Shown: in pieces, positions 1 to 10,229 of the stretch
Position numbering within the stretch: position 1 is the stretch's first letter
Layout: each line of letters starts with the position of its first letter
DNA from: Cherax quadricarinatus
Taxonomy: Eukaryota; Arthropoda; Malacostraca; Decapoda; Parastacidae
Reading direction: 5' to 3'
Assembly (NCBI RefSeq): GCF_038502225.1
Contig: NC_091300.1
Location: 52,492,676 to 52,556,675, forward strand
Length of the DNA: 64,000 bases
Program-made: the position numbers and the translations under genes
The notes under the pieces: model-generated
The model's input: the letters and a program-made list of their open reading frames with translations, nothing else
The model's database searches: none
Told to the model about the DNA's origin: nothing

Positions 1-1
1 G

Positions 2-1150
2 GGTACAGAGACGCAAGGAGGAACGAGAAGCAATGAAAATGAGCAGGACCCAGACACAGGAGGAAGGGCAAACACACCCCACAGAATCTCCCACCAAAAG
101 ACTCCACCCGCGACATTCCCAACGCAACTGAGCAACCTATACTACAACCCACTCACTGTTCCCTCTGCCACCAACCCCCATATCACAAACCTCACCCCAA
201 CAGCTGTCCCTTATGGGCATTCTGACCCCACCCCCATCAACACAAACCCCACCTACACCACAGCCCCATATAGGCCCCCACCAAGGCTCTCGCTCCCCCA
301 ACCCCAATATTCTTGCATGACCACAATGATAGAAAAGAAACTAAAGGTTTGGTACACAAACGCGGATGGAATAACGAATAAACATGAGGAGTGGAATGAA
401 AGAATCAGTGAAAAATCCCCAGACATCATAGCAGTCACAGAAACAAAACTCGCCGAGACAATAACAGACACAATCTTCCCAACAGGATATCAGATCCTGA
501 GGAAAGATAGAAGGAGTAGAGGGGGAGGAGGGGTTGCACTGCTCATAAAACACCAATGGGGATTTGAGGAAATGGAAGGCATGGACATGATTGGAGAAAG
601 AGACTACATTGTAGGTACAATTCAGTCCGGAGAACATAAAGTAGTCATTGGAGTGATGTATAACCCACCACAGAACTGCAGGAGGCCAAGAGAGGAGTAC
701 GAAGAAAACAACAGGGTGATGGTGGACACACTGGCTGAGGTGGCAAGAAGAGCTCACTCGAGCAGAGCAAAGTTACTGGTAATGGGCGATTTCAACCACA
801 GGGAGATCGACTGGGAAAACCTGGAACCACATGGGGGTCCCGAAACATGGAGAGCCAAGATGATGGATGTGGTACTTGAAAACCTCATTCATCAACATGT
901 CAGGGACACAACCAGAGAGAGAGGGGAGGATGAGCCAGCAAGACTGGATCTTGTGTTCACCCTGAGCAGTTCAGGCATTGAGGACATCACTTACGAGAGG
1001 CCCCTTGGAGCTAGCGATCATGTGGTTCTGAGTTTTGACTATATAGTAGAGTTACAAGTGGAGAAGGTAACAGGAACTGAAGGGGACAGGCCAAACTATA
1101 AAAGGGGGGACTACACTGGTATGAGAAACTTCCTGCAGGAGGTACAGTGA
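2..1150 (+). pseudogene. LINE-A A1: Pro/Thr-rich leader plus EEP endonuclease domain
   Basis: The frame is open from base 2, so the ATG at 317 is not proven to be the native start; the upstream 105 codons are rich in Pro, Thr and Asn and may belong to the end of ORF1 or to an N-terminal extension. Counting from 317, the EEP motifs are TETK at residues 41-44, MGDFN at 156-160 and SDH at 233-235, in the usual order for the nuclease that nicks the target for target-primed reverse transcription. The frame ends at a TGA (1148-1150) exactly where the reverse-transcriptase frame begins one register away, which points to a small indel rather than a genuine ORF end. The endonuclease motifs themselves look intact. 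Confidence 0.82.
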
Positions 1151-3170
1151 GACAGAGAAATGGTAGGAAAATCAGTAACGAGATGATGGAATATGTGGCA
1201 ACAAAGTGCAAGGAGGCAGAGGAAAGTTTTGTTCCCAAGGGAAACAGAAATAATAGGAAGACCAAAACGAGTCCTTGGTTTACCCGAAGGTGTAGGGAGG
1301 CAAAAACTAAGTGCAACAGAGAATGGAAAAGGTACAGGAGGCATAGGACCCAGGAAAACAAGGAGATTAGTAGAAGAGCCAGAAACGAGTATGCGCAGAT
1401 AAGGAGGGAGGCCCAGCGACAGTATGAAAACGACATAGCAACGAAAGTCAAATCTGACCCGAAACTGCTGTATAGCCACATTAGGAGGAAGACAACAGTC
1501 AAGGACCAGGTGATAAGGCTGAGGAAAGAAGGTGGAGAACTCACAAGAAACGATCAAGAGGTATGTGAGGAGCTCAACACGAGATTTAAGGAAGTATTTA
1601 CAGTAGAGACAGGAAGGACTCTGGGGGGACAGACCAGATGGGGACACCAGCAAGGAATACACCAACAAGTGTTGGACGACATACATACAGATGAGGAGGA
1701 GGTGAAGAAACTGCTAAGGGACATCGATACCTCAAAGGCAATGGGACCGGACAACATCTCTCCGTGGGTCCTTAGAGAGGGAGCAGATATGTTGTGCGTG
1801 CCACTTACCACAATCTTCAACACATCCCTGGAAACTGGGCAACTGCCTGAGGTATGGAAGACGGCAAATGTAGTTCCCATTTTCAAAAAAGGAGACAGAA
1901 AAGAGGCACTAAACTATAGACCTGTGTCATTGACGTGTATAGTATGCAAAATTATGGAGAAGATTATCAGGAGGAGAGTGGTGGAGCACCTGGAACGGAA
2001 CAGGAGTGTAAATGCCAACCAGCACGGATTCACGGAAGGCAAATCCTGTGTCACAAACCTTCTGGAGTTTTATGATAAAATAACAGAAGACAAGAGAGAG
2101 ACGGGTGGGTTGATTGCATCTTCTTGGACTGCAAGAAGGCCTTTGACACAGTTCCTCACAAGAGATTAGTGCAGAAGCTAGAGCATCAGGCGCATATAAC
2201 AGGAAGGGCACTGCAATGGATCAGAGAATACCTGACAGGGAGGCAACAACGAGTCATGGTACGTAATGATGTATCACAGTGGGCACCTGTGACGAGCGGG
2301 GTCCCACAGGGGTCGGTCCTAGGACCAGTGCTATTTTTGGTATATGTGAACGACATGACGGAAGGGTTAGACTCAGAAGTGTCCCTGTTTGCAGATGTGA
2401 AGTTAATGAGGAGAATTAAATCTGATGAGGACCAGGCAGGACTTCAAAGAGACCTGGACAGACTGGACACCTGGTCCAGCAAATGGCTTCTCGAATTTAA
2501 TCCTGCCAAATGCAAAGTCATGAAGATAGGGGAAGGGCACAGAAGACCACAGAGTATAGGCTAGGTGGCCAAAGACTGCAAACCTCACTCAAGGAGAAAG
2601 ATCTTGGGGTGAGTATAACACCGAGCATGTCTCTGGAAGCACACATCAATCAGATAACTGCTGCAGCATATGGGCGCCTGGCAAACCTGAGAACAGCATT
2701 CCGATACCTTAGTAAGGAATCATTCAAGACACTGTACACCGTGTATGTCAGGCCCATACTGGAGTATGCAGCACCTGTTTGGAACCCGCACTTAATAAAG
2801 CACGTCAAGAAACTAGAGAAAGTACAAAGGTTTGCCACAAGGTTAGTTCCAGAGCTAAGGGGAATGTCCTATGAAGAAAGATTAAGGGAAATCGGCCTGA
2901 CGACACTGGAGGACAGGAGGGTCAGGGGAGACATGATAACGACATATAAAATACTGCGTGGAATAGACAAGGTGGACAAGGACAGGATGTTCCAGGGAGG
3001 GGACACAGAAACAAGAGGCCACAATTGGAAGTTGAAGACACAAATGAGTCAGAGAGATAGTAGGAAGTATTTCTTCAGTCAGAGTTGTAAGGCAGTGGAA
3101 TAGCCTAGAAAATGACGTAGTGGAGGCAGGAACCATACACAGTTTTAAGACGAGGTTTGATAAAGCTCAT
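1147..3170 (+). pseudogene. LINE-A A1: reverse transcriptase and CR1-type C-terminus, broken by frameshifts
   Basis: Three overlapping frames (1147-2169, 2124-2564, 2510-3103) together cover one protein. RT blocks visible are GPDNISPW, NYRPVSLT, HGFTEGKSC, KKAFDTVPHKRL and [10 protein letters not shown]. The catalytic box reads SLFADVKLM, one codon short of FADD, so the second catalytic aspartate is gone. Downstream come LGVSITP, PVWNPHL, RLREIGL and RGDMITTYKIL, typical of the CR1-like C-terminal region. Frame changes near 2110, 2545 and 3076 are single-base indels in otherwise well conserved sequence. Other copies at 17578-19393 and 58458-64000 confirm the continuous order of these blocks. 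Confidence 0.85.
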
Positions 3171-3235
3171 GGAGCGGGGAGAGAGAGGACCTAGTAGCAA
3201 CCGGTGAAGAGGCGGGGCCAGGAGCTAGGACTCGA

Positions 3236-3273
3236 CCCCTGCAACCACAAATAGGTGAGTACAAATAGGTGAG
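3236..3273 (+). repeat. LINE-A 3' terminus: tandem 14-bp unit
   Basis: After a conserved 3' UTR stretch (GACCCCTGCAACCACAA) the element ends in two near-identical 14-bp units containing AATAGGTGAGTAC. The same duplicated ending is seen, as reverse complement, near 58460-58490, 60991-61020, 61898-61925 and 63518-63550. It serves as the recognisable 3' boundary of the family. Confidence 0.8.
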
Positions 3274-3348
3274 TACACACACACTCACACACACACACAC
3301 ACGCATACGCACACGCATACACACACACACACACACATACACACACAA
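3274..3348 (+). repeat. (AC)n microsatellite joining two LINE-A copies
   Basis: An AC tract with a few ACTC and GCATACGC interruptions starts directly from the terminal GAGTAC of copy A1. The next bases are decayed LINE-A reverse-transcriptase sequence, so the tract is both the tail of one copy and the 5' junction of the next. Confidence 0.9.
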
Positions 3349-4110
3349 GTGGACCAAGTAGGAAGAGAGGAGTTATTCTAAGGTAGGTGTCGGAATGGGC
3401 AATTGTGACGGATGGGGTTTCACAAGGGTCAGTATTTGGTCCAGTAAACCGCATGACAGTGATAACCAAGTCAGCAGTGTCCTTGCTTCCTGACTATGTG
3501 AAACTAATGAGGCGAGTACAAACAGGAGTAAACCAGGAAAGACTACAGATTGATCTGGAGAAGATGCTGGGATTGGTCTGACCAGTGCCTACTGGAACTG
3601 CTGGACTCTAGCAAATGCAAAGTTATGAAAATCGGAGAAGGGCAAATACTTCCAGAAACAGTGTATAGGATCGGGGGAGGAAGGCTGCAAACTTCCTAGA
3701 AGAGGACCTCGGGGTTAGCATAGTCTCGAGCATTCCGCCTGAAGCCCACTCAGATGCAAGACTGACAAAATTATGGGTGGTTTTCAAATATACCAAGAAG
3801 TTAGGCATAACTCAGGCCCATCTTGGAGTATGCAGTGCCAGTATGAAACTCTCGTCTGATAAAGGATGGGAAAATGTTGAAAAGAGTGCAAAAGTTTATA
3901 ACGAAACTAGTCCCAGAGCTGAGGGGTATGAACTACAAGAAGAGGCTTGAGGAGTTAAACCTGACAAACTAAAGGACAGAAGAGCCAAAAGGAACATGAT
4001 TACTACACACAAAACACTGAAAGGAATTAACTGGAAAATCCCTTTTCCAACAAACACAAACATTCCACTAGGCAAGACACACCAGGAGTCTACCAGATAT
4101 CATACCAGGA
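3349..4110 (+). pseudogene. LINE-A copy A2, strongly decayed RT and C-terminal fragment
   Basis: Beginning right after the AC tract, the frame at 3387-3581 contains GVSQGSVFGP and YVKLMRRVQT, matching the RT block of copy A1 but with the FADD position reading LPDY. Further downstream, KCKVMKIGEGQ, then sequence equivalent to the RLVPELRG region near 3900-3930, can be followed with frame changes. The 3' boundary is blurred by decay between about 4030 and 4110. It is in the same orientation as A1. The 4111-4316 stretch that follows has nothing I recognise. Confidence 0.7.
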
Positions 4111-4316
4111 AAACATAGGACAGACTGGCCGAACACCATCAACTAGGATCATCGAACACCAGAGGGCAATACATAATGCACAGAATAATTCAGACATTTT
4201 TCAACATGTCAGCATCAACAATCACAACATTCACTGTGAAACTGCCACCATCAAACATAAATCACACTGCAGCAAAACACGTAAACTCATAGAATCTGCC
4301 CTCATAGCCACCATGC

Positions 4317-5034
4317 TGTTACGGAGTACTGTAAAAAAATATTTATATATAATGTCATTTTCCGTGTAGTATACTGAAAGTGGACGTGTCTTATTACCTG
4401 CAAGCGAACACATTTTATTCCTGTCAGTCAGGCAGTGGCCAGGACAAGAGCAGATGAGGTGTGTGTTTAGTTCAGTACGAGTCGGATGGTAACGGGGGTA
4501 AAGTCATGTTTGGGCGGTAGTTTGAGTAGGTAATTTTGGTAAGTCTTTTAGTGCATACCATAGGTTTTTGTGTTTAAGTACTCTCATGTTTATTTGTAAA
4601 GCCCTAATATGCAGGGCCCTGTATTTTGAAGAGTATTTAACGTTTCCATTGTAGGCTATATAGCCTGCAGAAAGGGGGGTGGTCATGGAGCCTCCCTGTT
4701 CATAAATGTTCATTTATTTTATTTGACTTATTAGTAGCAGTGTGTTTGTGAGCTAATGTGAACTGGAGTGTGGTGGTTTTTTGTAGTAGTTGTAAGTTGT
4801 ATATAAGTTACTATTATTAATATCATATATATTTTTGTATAGGTGAGTTTGTTTGCTCTTCCGTATACTGTATTAATTATTTGTACTCATGTTTCATTAT
4901 TTAATATGAGTACATGCTGGCCCAAGGTTTGCTGTCTTTTTTTCAGAGTAATATTATAACACCTAGACAGCAGTGTGAGCAGCCTTTAGGAGCCAGGAAC
5001 ATTTTATTTAAGTTACGTCATCAAAGTCGTAACA
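4317..5034. mobile_element. Candidate solo LTR (718 bp)
   Basis: The segment starts TGTTACGG and ends GTCGTAACA, giving a 7-bp terminal inverted repeat TGTTACG/CGTAACA with the TG...CA ends usual for LTRs. The flanks (CATGC on the left, CACCC on the right) do not form a clean target duplication, which weakens the call. The interior is AT-rich and has a TATATAA-like box near 4800 and a 14-bp palindrome AGGCTATATAGCCT at 4642-4655. No integrase or gag sequence is next to it, so if real it is a solo LTR. Orientation was not resolved. Confidence 0.45.
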
Positions 5035-5459
5035 CACCCCCAATTTCAATATTTCACAAGAAACCGTAAACCAGACGTCTTTTGAAAATTCCCCCTCAAG
5101 AAGTACACACCAGCACCCAGCCTAATACAGAACGTCAGTACAACATCAGGAATCACATAACACAAAGGAACTTTCTACCCATATTTATAGCTTCTCTACA
5201 AGACCTGTTTCTCACTTACTCCTTGACCTGTCCTCCCACACGTTCACCTGACACTCCTTACTTTGTCGTACGGTGCGAAGTGCAACTTGCCCTATAAATT
5301 CACGTTCTCCTTTCTCTTGTGTATCTGCTAAACAGGACCCTAGAATGGGGTCGAAATATACAGGCCAGTTAACTTCCTGTATTTCTGTTTCCATGTGGGT
5401 TATTATTGAACAGGGAGAGTATAAGAGGCGGGTCTCAGGTACACGAGGACACAGGAGAA
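5035..5459. other. No recognisable feature
   Basis: About 425 bases between the LTR candidate and a LINE tail. Short frames here show no motif, composition bias or resemblance to the other elements in the window. Confidence 0.5.
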
Positions 5460-5664
5460 AGTTAAAAAGCACAAATAAACCATAGGGATATAAGGAAATA
5501 TTTCTCAGCCTTAAAGAAGTCAGGAAGTGGAACGACCTAGACAGCGAATTGATAGAAGCCGAATCCATACATATCTTTAATAATAAGTATGATAGGAGTC
5601 AAGCAACCAAGAGTGAAATCAGTATCGGCCAGCAGAGAGGTGGGTCAATCAAAATTAGTTAAGT
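5460..5664 (+). pseudogene. LINE-A-like 3' end fragment (C-terminus and UTR)
   Basis: The sequence can be read as a diverged version of the final LINE-A protein block: a KYFF-like stretch, then VRKWNDLDSE, then a motif equivalent to the last helix. It runs into TTAGTTAAGTACACAC and a long AC tract, the same arrangement as the other LINE-A tails. It is more diverged than A1, so it is either an old copy or a sister family. Confidence 0.65.
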
Positions 5665-6060
<396 letters not shown>

Positions 6061-6829
6061 TACGATAACCCGTGACCGAAAAATAACTGTTGTGAATAAT
6101 ACATAGAGTTTACGACAGTTTTATGTCTAAGTAAAGCTCACACGACAATTGATGAGGAGAGCAAAGTGATGAAACAAACGTTACCGGGGAACAATGCTAG
6201 CCACACTGGACAACACCATGAACGCCTGAGACGTAGCAATGCAGAGAAGATTTGCAGCTATAAAGAAATTCTTTCACTAACAGTAAACAGTAAAATGTTT
6301 ATGTGATGTATTCATAGTTAAGATATCATCATCCTTTGTATTATTATCACAAGTTAATTTGGTTTTAAGTTATTTGAAATAACACTGATAATGTCTAACC
6401 TAACAAGTCGATTGCACTGTGAAAACTAATAATTACATTAATCGGGAAGTTAATTTTTTTAATTAAAATCTCTACCATTGCTTTTAACTTGACAAAGAAT
6501 AAAAGGAGTTACAATTGTATATGGGATTTTTATTGAGCAGCCTCTGCACACAACCTAAACTTTTATAAACTGACATCGACATGGAAAAAAAAAAAAAAAA
6601 GGTAAATAACATGGCAGAGGGCCACCACAATGATTCATGGGAACATTTCCCCATTAACTCGACTCATCTTTCCAGATGTACTACGACTTCAAATTAGAAA
6701 ACAAAGTAGATACGACTGGAAGTAGAAAAGGAAGAGACCATCGCCAAAAAATATGACCATTGATTTTAAAGTAAGATGAAAACAAATTAAGTTACCCTCT
6801 CAATGAAATTTTTGGAATTTTAGTACAAG
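6061..6829. other. AT-rich interval without recognised genes
   Basis: About 770 bases separate two RT blocks that belong next to each other in a LINE, so this may be an inserted element whose ends I could not define. It includes a run of 17 A at about 6584-6600. No motif was recognised. Confidence 0.4.
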
Positions 6830-6965
6830 ATGGTATAACTGGATGATGGAATATATTGTCCAGATATTTAAGAAAGATGACAAGGAGGATGCGTGAACGT
6901 ATTGGACCTGTCTCGCTAATAAGCGGTGCTGGGAAATTACTAGAGAAATTAATTAAGCTCACGGA
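6830..6965 (+). pseudogene. LINE RT block fragment
   Basis: With one frame change the sequence reads IVQIFKKDDKEDA followed by PVSLISGAGKLLEKLIK, equivalent to VVPIFKKGDRKEA and PVSLTCIVCKIMEKII of LINE-A. It probably continues the copy that starts at 5772, separated from it by about 770 unexplained bases. Confidence 0.6.
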
Positions 6966-7160
6966 GGAGCGCTAAACCCGTTGGGGCCACATAGCACTTG
7001 GGAGAAACGAGAGAATCAGATTCAAACCAAGGGGAGGGCAGGTACAATTCCTCGGATCAAGAACCCCCATCGGCATCAAAGAAGGACCCATAGAGAACGG
7101 TAGATTAAATCCTAGATGAACGAGAAACAAAAGATAAACTAAGATACTAACGGCAACCAC
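6966..7160 (+). repeat. Interspersed repeat with GCGCTAAACCC core, copy 1
   Basis: Contains GAGCGCTAAACCCGTTGGGG followed by CCACATAGCACTT. The same core occurs after an ATT tract at 8071-8145 and at 40231-40260. I could not assign it to a class; the association with (ATT)n suggests the 3' part of a SINE or LINE. Confidence 0.5.
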
Positions 7161-7198
7161 AGAAGGAAATCAAGAAAAAAATGATTTTTTTTTTAAAT

Positions 7199-7800
7199 AC
7201 AACAGTCGTCTCCCACAAAGGCAGACCCGAAAAAGAAGAAATAATTCCACCATCACTCACTCCGTCACCGTTTTACCAGAGAAGTGCAGGCATTCAGCTC
7301 AGATGCCCCTCATAACCTAAATATCTCCACCCCACCTTCAGAGTGCAGGGATTGTAATTCCAACCTCCACCCCACCTTCAGAGTGCATGCACTGTACTTC
7401 CAACCTCAACTCAACCTTCAGAGTGTAGGCACTGTACTTGCAACCTCCACCCCACTTTCAGAGTGCAGGCACTGTACTTCCAACCTCCACCTTCAGAGTG
7501 TAGGCGCTATACTTCCAACCTCCACTCCGCCTTCAGATTGCAAGCAGTGTACTTCAAACCTCCACCCCACCTTCAGAGTGCAGGCACTGTACTTCAAACC
7601 TCCACCCCACCTTCAGAGTGCAGGCACTGTACTTCAAACCTCCACCCCACCTTCAGAGTGCAGGCACTGTACTTCAAACCTCCACCCCACCTTCAGAGTG
7701 CAGGCACTGTACTTCAAACCTCCACCCCACCTTCAGAGTGCAGGCACTGTACTTCCAGCCTCCAGGAATAAAATAAGGCTTACTGGTTTCCTTGAATAAA
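7199..7800 (-). mobile_element. Degraded antisense copy of the RTE-like LINE 3' UTR, hosting a satellite
   Basis: Read on the minus strand, both flanks of the 40-bp array align by eye with the 3' UTR of the RTE-like LINE at 16029-16270. The left flank matches its end (GGCAGACCCGAAAAAGAAG versus the complement of CTTTTTCTGGCCACCCTGCC), and the right flank matches its start (CTGGTTTCCTTGAA versus the complement of TTCAGGGAAACCGG). The array sits exactly where one copy of the intervening segment should be. So a single UTR insertion expanded internally. Confidence 0.75.
7321..7765 (+). repeat. 40-bp tandem array derived from an RTE 3' UTR segment
   Basis: About eleven units of 38-40 bp, the last five or six almost identical at a 40-bp period. 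Each contains CTTCAGAGTGCAGGCACTGT, the reverse complement of a segment at 16111-16141 in the RTE-like LINE 3' UTR. The open frame across it (repeated PSECRHCTSNLHPTF) follows from the repeat and is not taken as a gene. Confidence 0.9.
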
Positions 7801-8070
7801 TATCAGGTTACTCCACTCGCTCCTATGTAACACCCCTCGTACACGTCTGTTGAATGACCAAACCCCTACTATACAAAACCTCCTTTATCTCTTATCGCCA
7901 ACCTTTCCTAGGACGACCCCCTACACCCGTTCCCTCTACTACAGATTTATGTGCCCTTCAAGTCATGAAATTTTGCTCCTTTGTCTCTAAATATCCAAAC
8001 CGCCTCAGCAACCTCTCCTCAGTTTTCTAGGTATAATACTTTTAGTAATATCCGTGCCTCCTGCATTATA

Positions 8071-8150
8071 AATTATTATTATTATTATTATCATTATCAA
8101 AACGAAGCGCTAAACCCACTAGGGCCATACAGCACTGCTGCATTATTATG
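8071..8150 (+). repeat. (ATT)n and GCGCTAAACCC interspersed repeat, copy 2
   Basis: An ATT tract at 8071-8093 is followed by GAAGCGCTAAACCCACTAGG and GCCATACAGCACT, matching the cores at 6966 and 40231. Confidence 0.55.
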
Positions 8151-8534
8151 CATATGTCGTGTCTGACTTTCCCTCAGATACAAAATCTCCAGCGCGTCCA
8201 TGCTTCACACACACATAAGAGCGTTGGTACCACTATGTTCAGATACATTTTCCTTTTTGCCTCCATGGATAGCATTCTTCGTCTCCACAGGCTCCTTAAT
8301 GTACTATCCCTTCTTCAATTCTATGGTACGCCTCGTGTTCCGTAGACACATCTGCTGACAAGTTTACTCCCAAACTTATGAACACATTCACTTAGTCCAT
8401 ACTCCCGCCTTCCAATCTGATATTACATTTGTAGATTTCATTTCTTTCAGAGCTATAAAGTTTCTCAAGAAAGACTAATCCCTCAATATAATGAATGAGA
8501 GTCTTCTCGTTTAAAAAGAAAATACGACCAGAAG
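8151..8534. other. No recognisable feature
   Basis: Short frames only; nothing resembles the surrounding element families. Confidence 0.4.
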
Positions 8535-9105
8535 AAACTAAAAACTTTATGATCATGTTTGCAGATACTTAAATCCTTCTCAGGTTAAGCAATTAAAATG
8601 ACAGAGTATGATTCAGTGGAACGAGAGAAGAAAATTAATATATGAGAATGTGTAATATAAATGAGAAACTGAAAACAAGTTTCACAAAGTATGTAGAATA
8701 TTTCATACAATTTAAAGGCATAAGACACTGAAAGACCCAGTAGTCATCATGGACAAACGATTGTCACCGAAGATTAGAAAAATTTAACAGCGAGTAGTTC
8801 CAATGATACACTGGTATTGAGTTAACTGTATGGGGAAATGATAAAATACTGCTTGCAACATACTTATTTCAAAACTGAAATATGCTCGGTAATTTGTATT
8901 CGTATCCAGAAAAAAAAAAGTGAGAGCAATGTCGATAATATCCAACGACGAGCTAGAAGACTGCTCGCAGAGGTTTTTAAAAGAAACACGTCAGGAAAAA
9001 AGATTGAAAGCTTTGGAATGCAATCTTTGACTGATGGGAAGAAAGGAGAACACATGATAACCAAATACAAGATTATGAGAGGCTATAAATGAACGTATAA
9101 GATTT
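8535..9105 (+). pseudogene. Decayed CR1-like LINE RT and C-terminal fragment
   Basis: A MFADT box appears near 8553-8570, and the frame 8838-9092 contains NIQRRARRLL and HMITKYKIMRGYK. These occupy the places of VQRFATRLV and DMITTYKILRG in LINE-A. Sequence between them is full of stops. It looks older than the LINE-A copies and may be another family. Confidence 0.6.
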
Positions 9106-9360
9106 CTTAGTAACTTCATCAGTTACTGACAAGTAGGGAAGATGAAATGAGGAATACCCTATGATATGGTTTACAAGAGGAAATAGCAAGTGCTGGAGAT
9201 TAAAAAAATACATATATATTAAACTAATTACTGAAGACCGGACACCACAGACTTCGCTTTGATCATGTGGCTATGATTACGTAATTACACATAAGTAATT
9301 AGGCACAAATTTTCCATCGTAACATGCTCGAGTGCGTATGCACGTACCTGTATCCGTACC

Positions 9361-9437
9361 ATACACAAAGACAGGCAGACACACAAACACATACACATAC
9401 AAACACACACACACAAACACACACACATACACACACA
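9361..9437 (+). repeat. Imperfect (AC)n tract
   Basis: AC units with AAAC and ATAC variants, ending directly at the 3' UTR fragment of a LINE-A copy. Confidence 0.85.
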
Positions 9438-9510
9438 GTGAAGACCAGTGAAGAGTCTGGGCCAGGAGCTGTGAATCGGCCCCTGCAACCACAATTAGGT
9501 GAGTACACAC
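9438..9510 (+). mobile_element. LINE-A copy A5, 3' UTR only
   Basis: A very short 5'-truncated copy that begins immediately after the AC tract with GTGAAGACCAGTGAAGAG and ends CACAATTAGGTGAGTACAC, the family 3' terminus. Confidence 0.8.
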
Positions 9511-9544
9511 GTATTAACGCACGCACTAACACGTGGAATCTGAG

Positions 9545-9684
9545 ATCACTGGAAAAGGCTGAGAGCAACACTAGAGGTAGCTGAGAGAATCACCAGACGA
9601 TACTAAAACCAGCACTAGAGGAAACAGAGCTTCACTGGAGGAAGCTGAGAGCATCACTAGAGGAAGCTGGAGGAAACTCTTGTC
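9545..9684 (+). repeat. Minisatellite, left part (GAGGAAGCTGAGAGCATCAC-like unit)
   Basis: Diverged tandem units of about 26-27 bp around AGAGGAAGCTGAGAGCATCA. The same repeat type resumes at 9856-9950 after a SINE fragment. Confidence 0.75.
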
Positions 9685-9855
9685 AGTGGACTGTTGTGGG
9701 TCGCATTTTGCACAGTAAAATTATCTTAAGTTGCCCGAAATGCTCTACATAACCAGGAGGTTTGTACCTAGTATTCCAGCGACGTCAGCTAGGTCTGTAA
9801 GAGTTGTGTGATTTACTTGTAGAAATAAAGATTACTATAATTATTATTAACATAG
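9685..9855 (+). mobile_element. SINE 3' fragment interrupting a minisatellite
   Basis: TGGGTCGCATTTTGCACAG, GCCCGAAATGCTCTACATAA and an ending with ATTATTATTAA match the body and tail of the tRNA-headed SINE at 50773-51134 read on its sense strand. The tRNA-like head is missing. Confidence 0.75.
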
Positions 9856-9950
9856 GAGGAAGAGAGAGAATAACACTTGAGGAAGGTGAGAACATCACCG
9901 GAGGAAGGTGAGAACATCACTGGAGGAAGGGGAGAACATCACCGGAAAAA
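9856..9950 (+). repeat. Minisatellite, right part
   Basis: Units around GGAGGAAGGTGAGAACATCA continue the array at 9545-9684 on the far side of the SINE fragment, with a slightly different unit sequence. Confidence 0.75.
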
Positions 9951-10229
9951 GAAGTCATTTGGCACGACGGTAGTACCTCCCTGGGTTACTGTCTACCAAC
10001 TTACTACATTATATTTATCTATCTATTGAAAGAATATTTATCTATCTATCTAGCTAAAGAGTAGTGAATTTCCAAGCGTTCTCGTGACTTCTCACATTAT
10101 CAAGGAACTATAAAAAACACATCAACGTAAGGCATATAAAGGGTCAAGACTACACCTCACCATCACATCTCACGACAAAGAAACACCTGACGCGTGAAGA
10201 CACCCGACTCACTGGTTCACTTTCATATA

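Larger units (their letters stand above)
1..3273 (+). mobile_element. LINE-A copy A1, CR1/Jockey-superfamily non-LTR retrotransposon, longest plus-strand copy
   Basis: This copy reads, in order, a Pro/Thr-rich segment, an apurinic-type endonuclease (EEP), a reverse transcriptase, a CR1-style C-terminal region and a short 3' UTR. The 3' end is a tandem 14-bp unit containing AATAGGTGAGTAC rather than poly(A), followed directly by an AC tract. CR1-clade LINEs are known to end in short direct repeats, and the C-terminal block (RGDMI, then HNWKLKTQ, then KYFF) resembles CR1. The clade assignment is inference. Its 5' end lies outside the window. Reading-frame breaks near 1148, 2110, 2545 and 3076, plus a missing active-site residue, make it non-functional. 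The same family recurs at least nine more times in the window. Confidence 0.85.

Noticed and set aside
7284..7799. 171-codon ORF with PSECRHCTSNLHPTF repeats, resembling a cysteine-rich repeat protein
   Set aside because: The sequence is an expanded antisense RTE 3' UTR segment, which explains the repeat fully.
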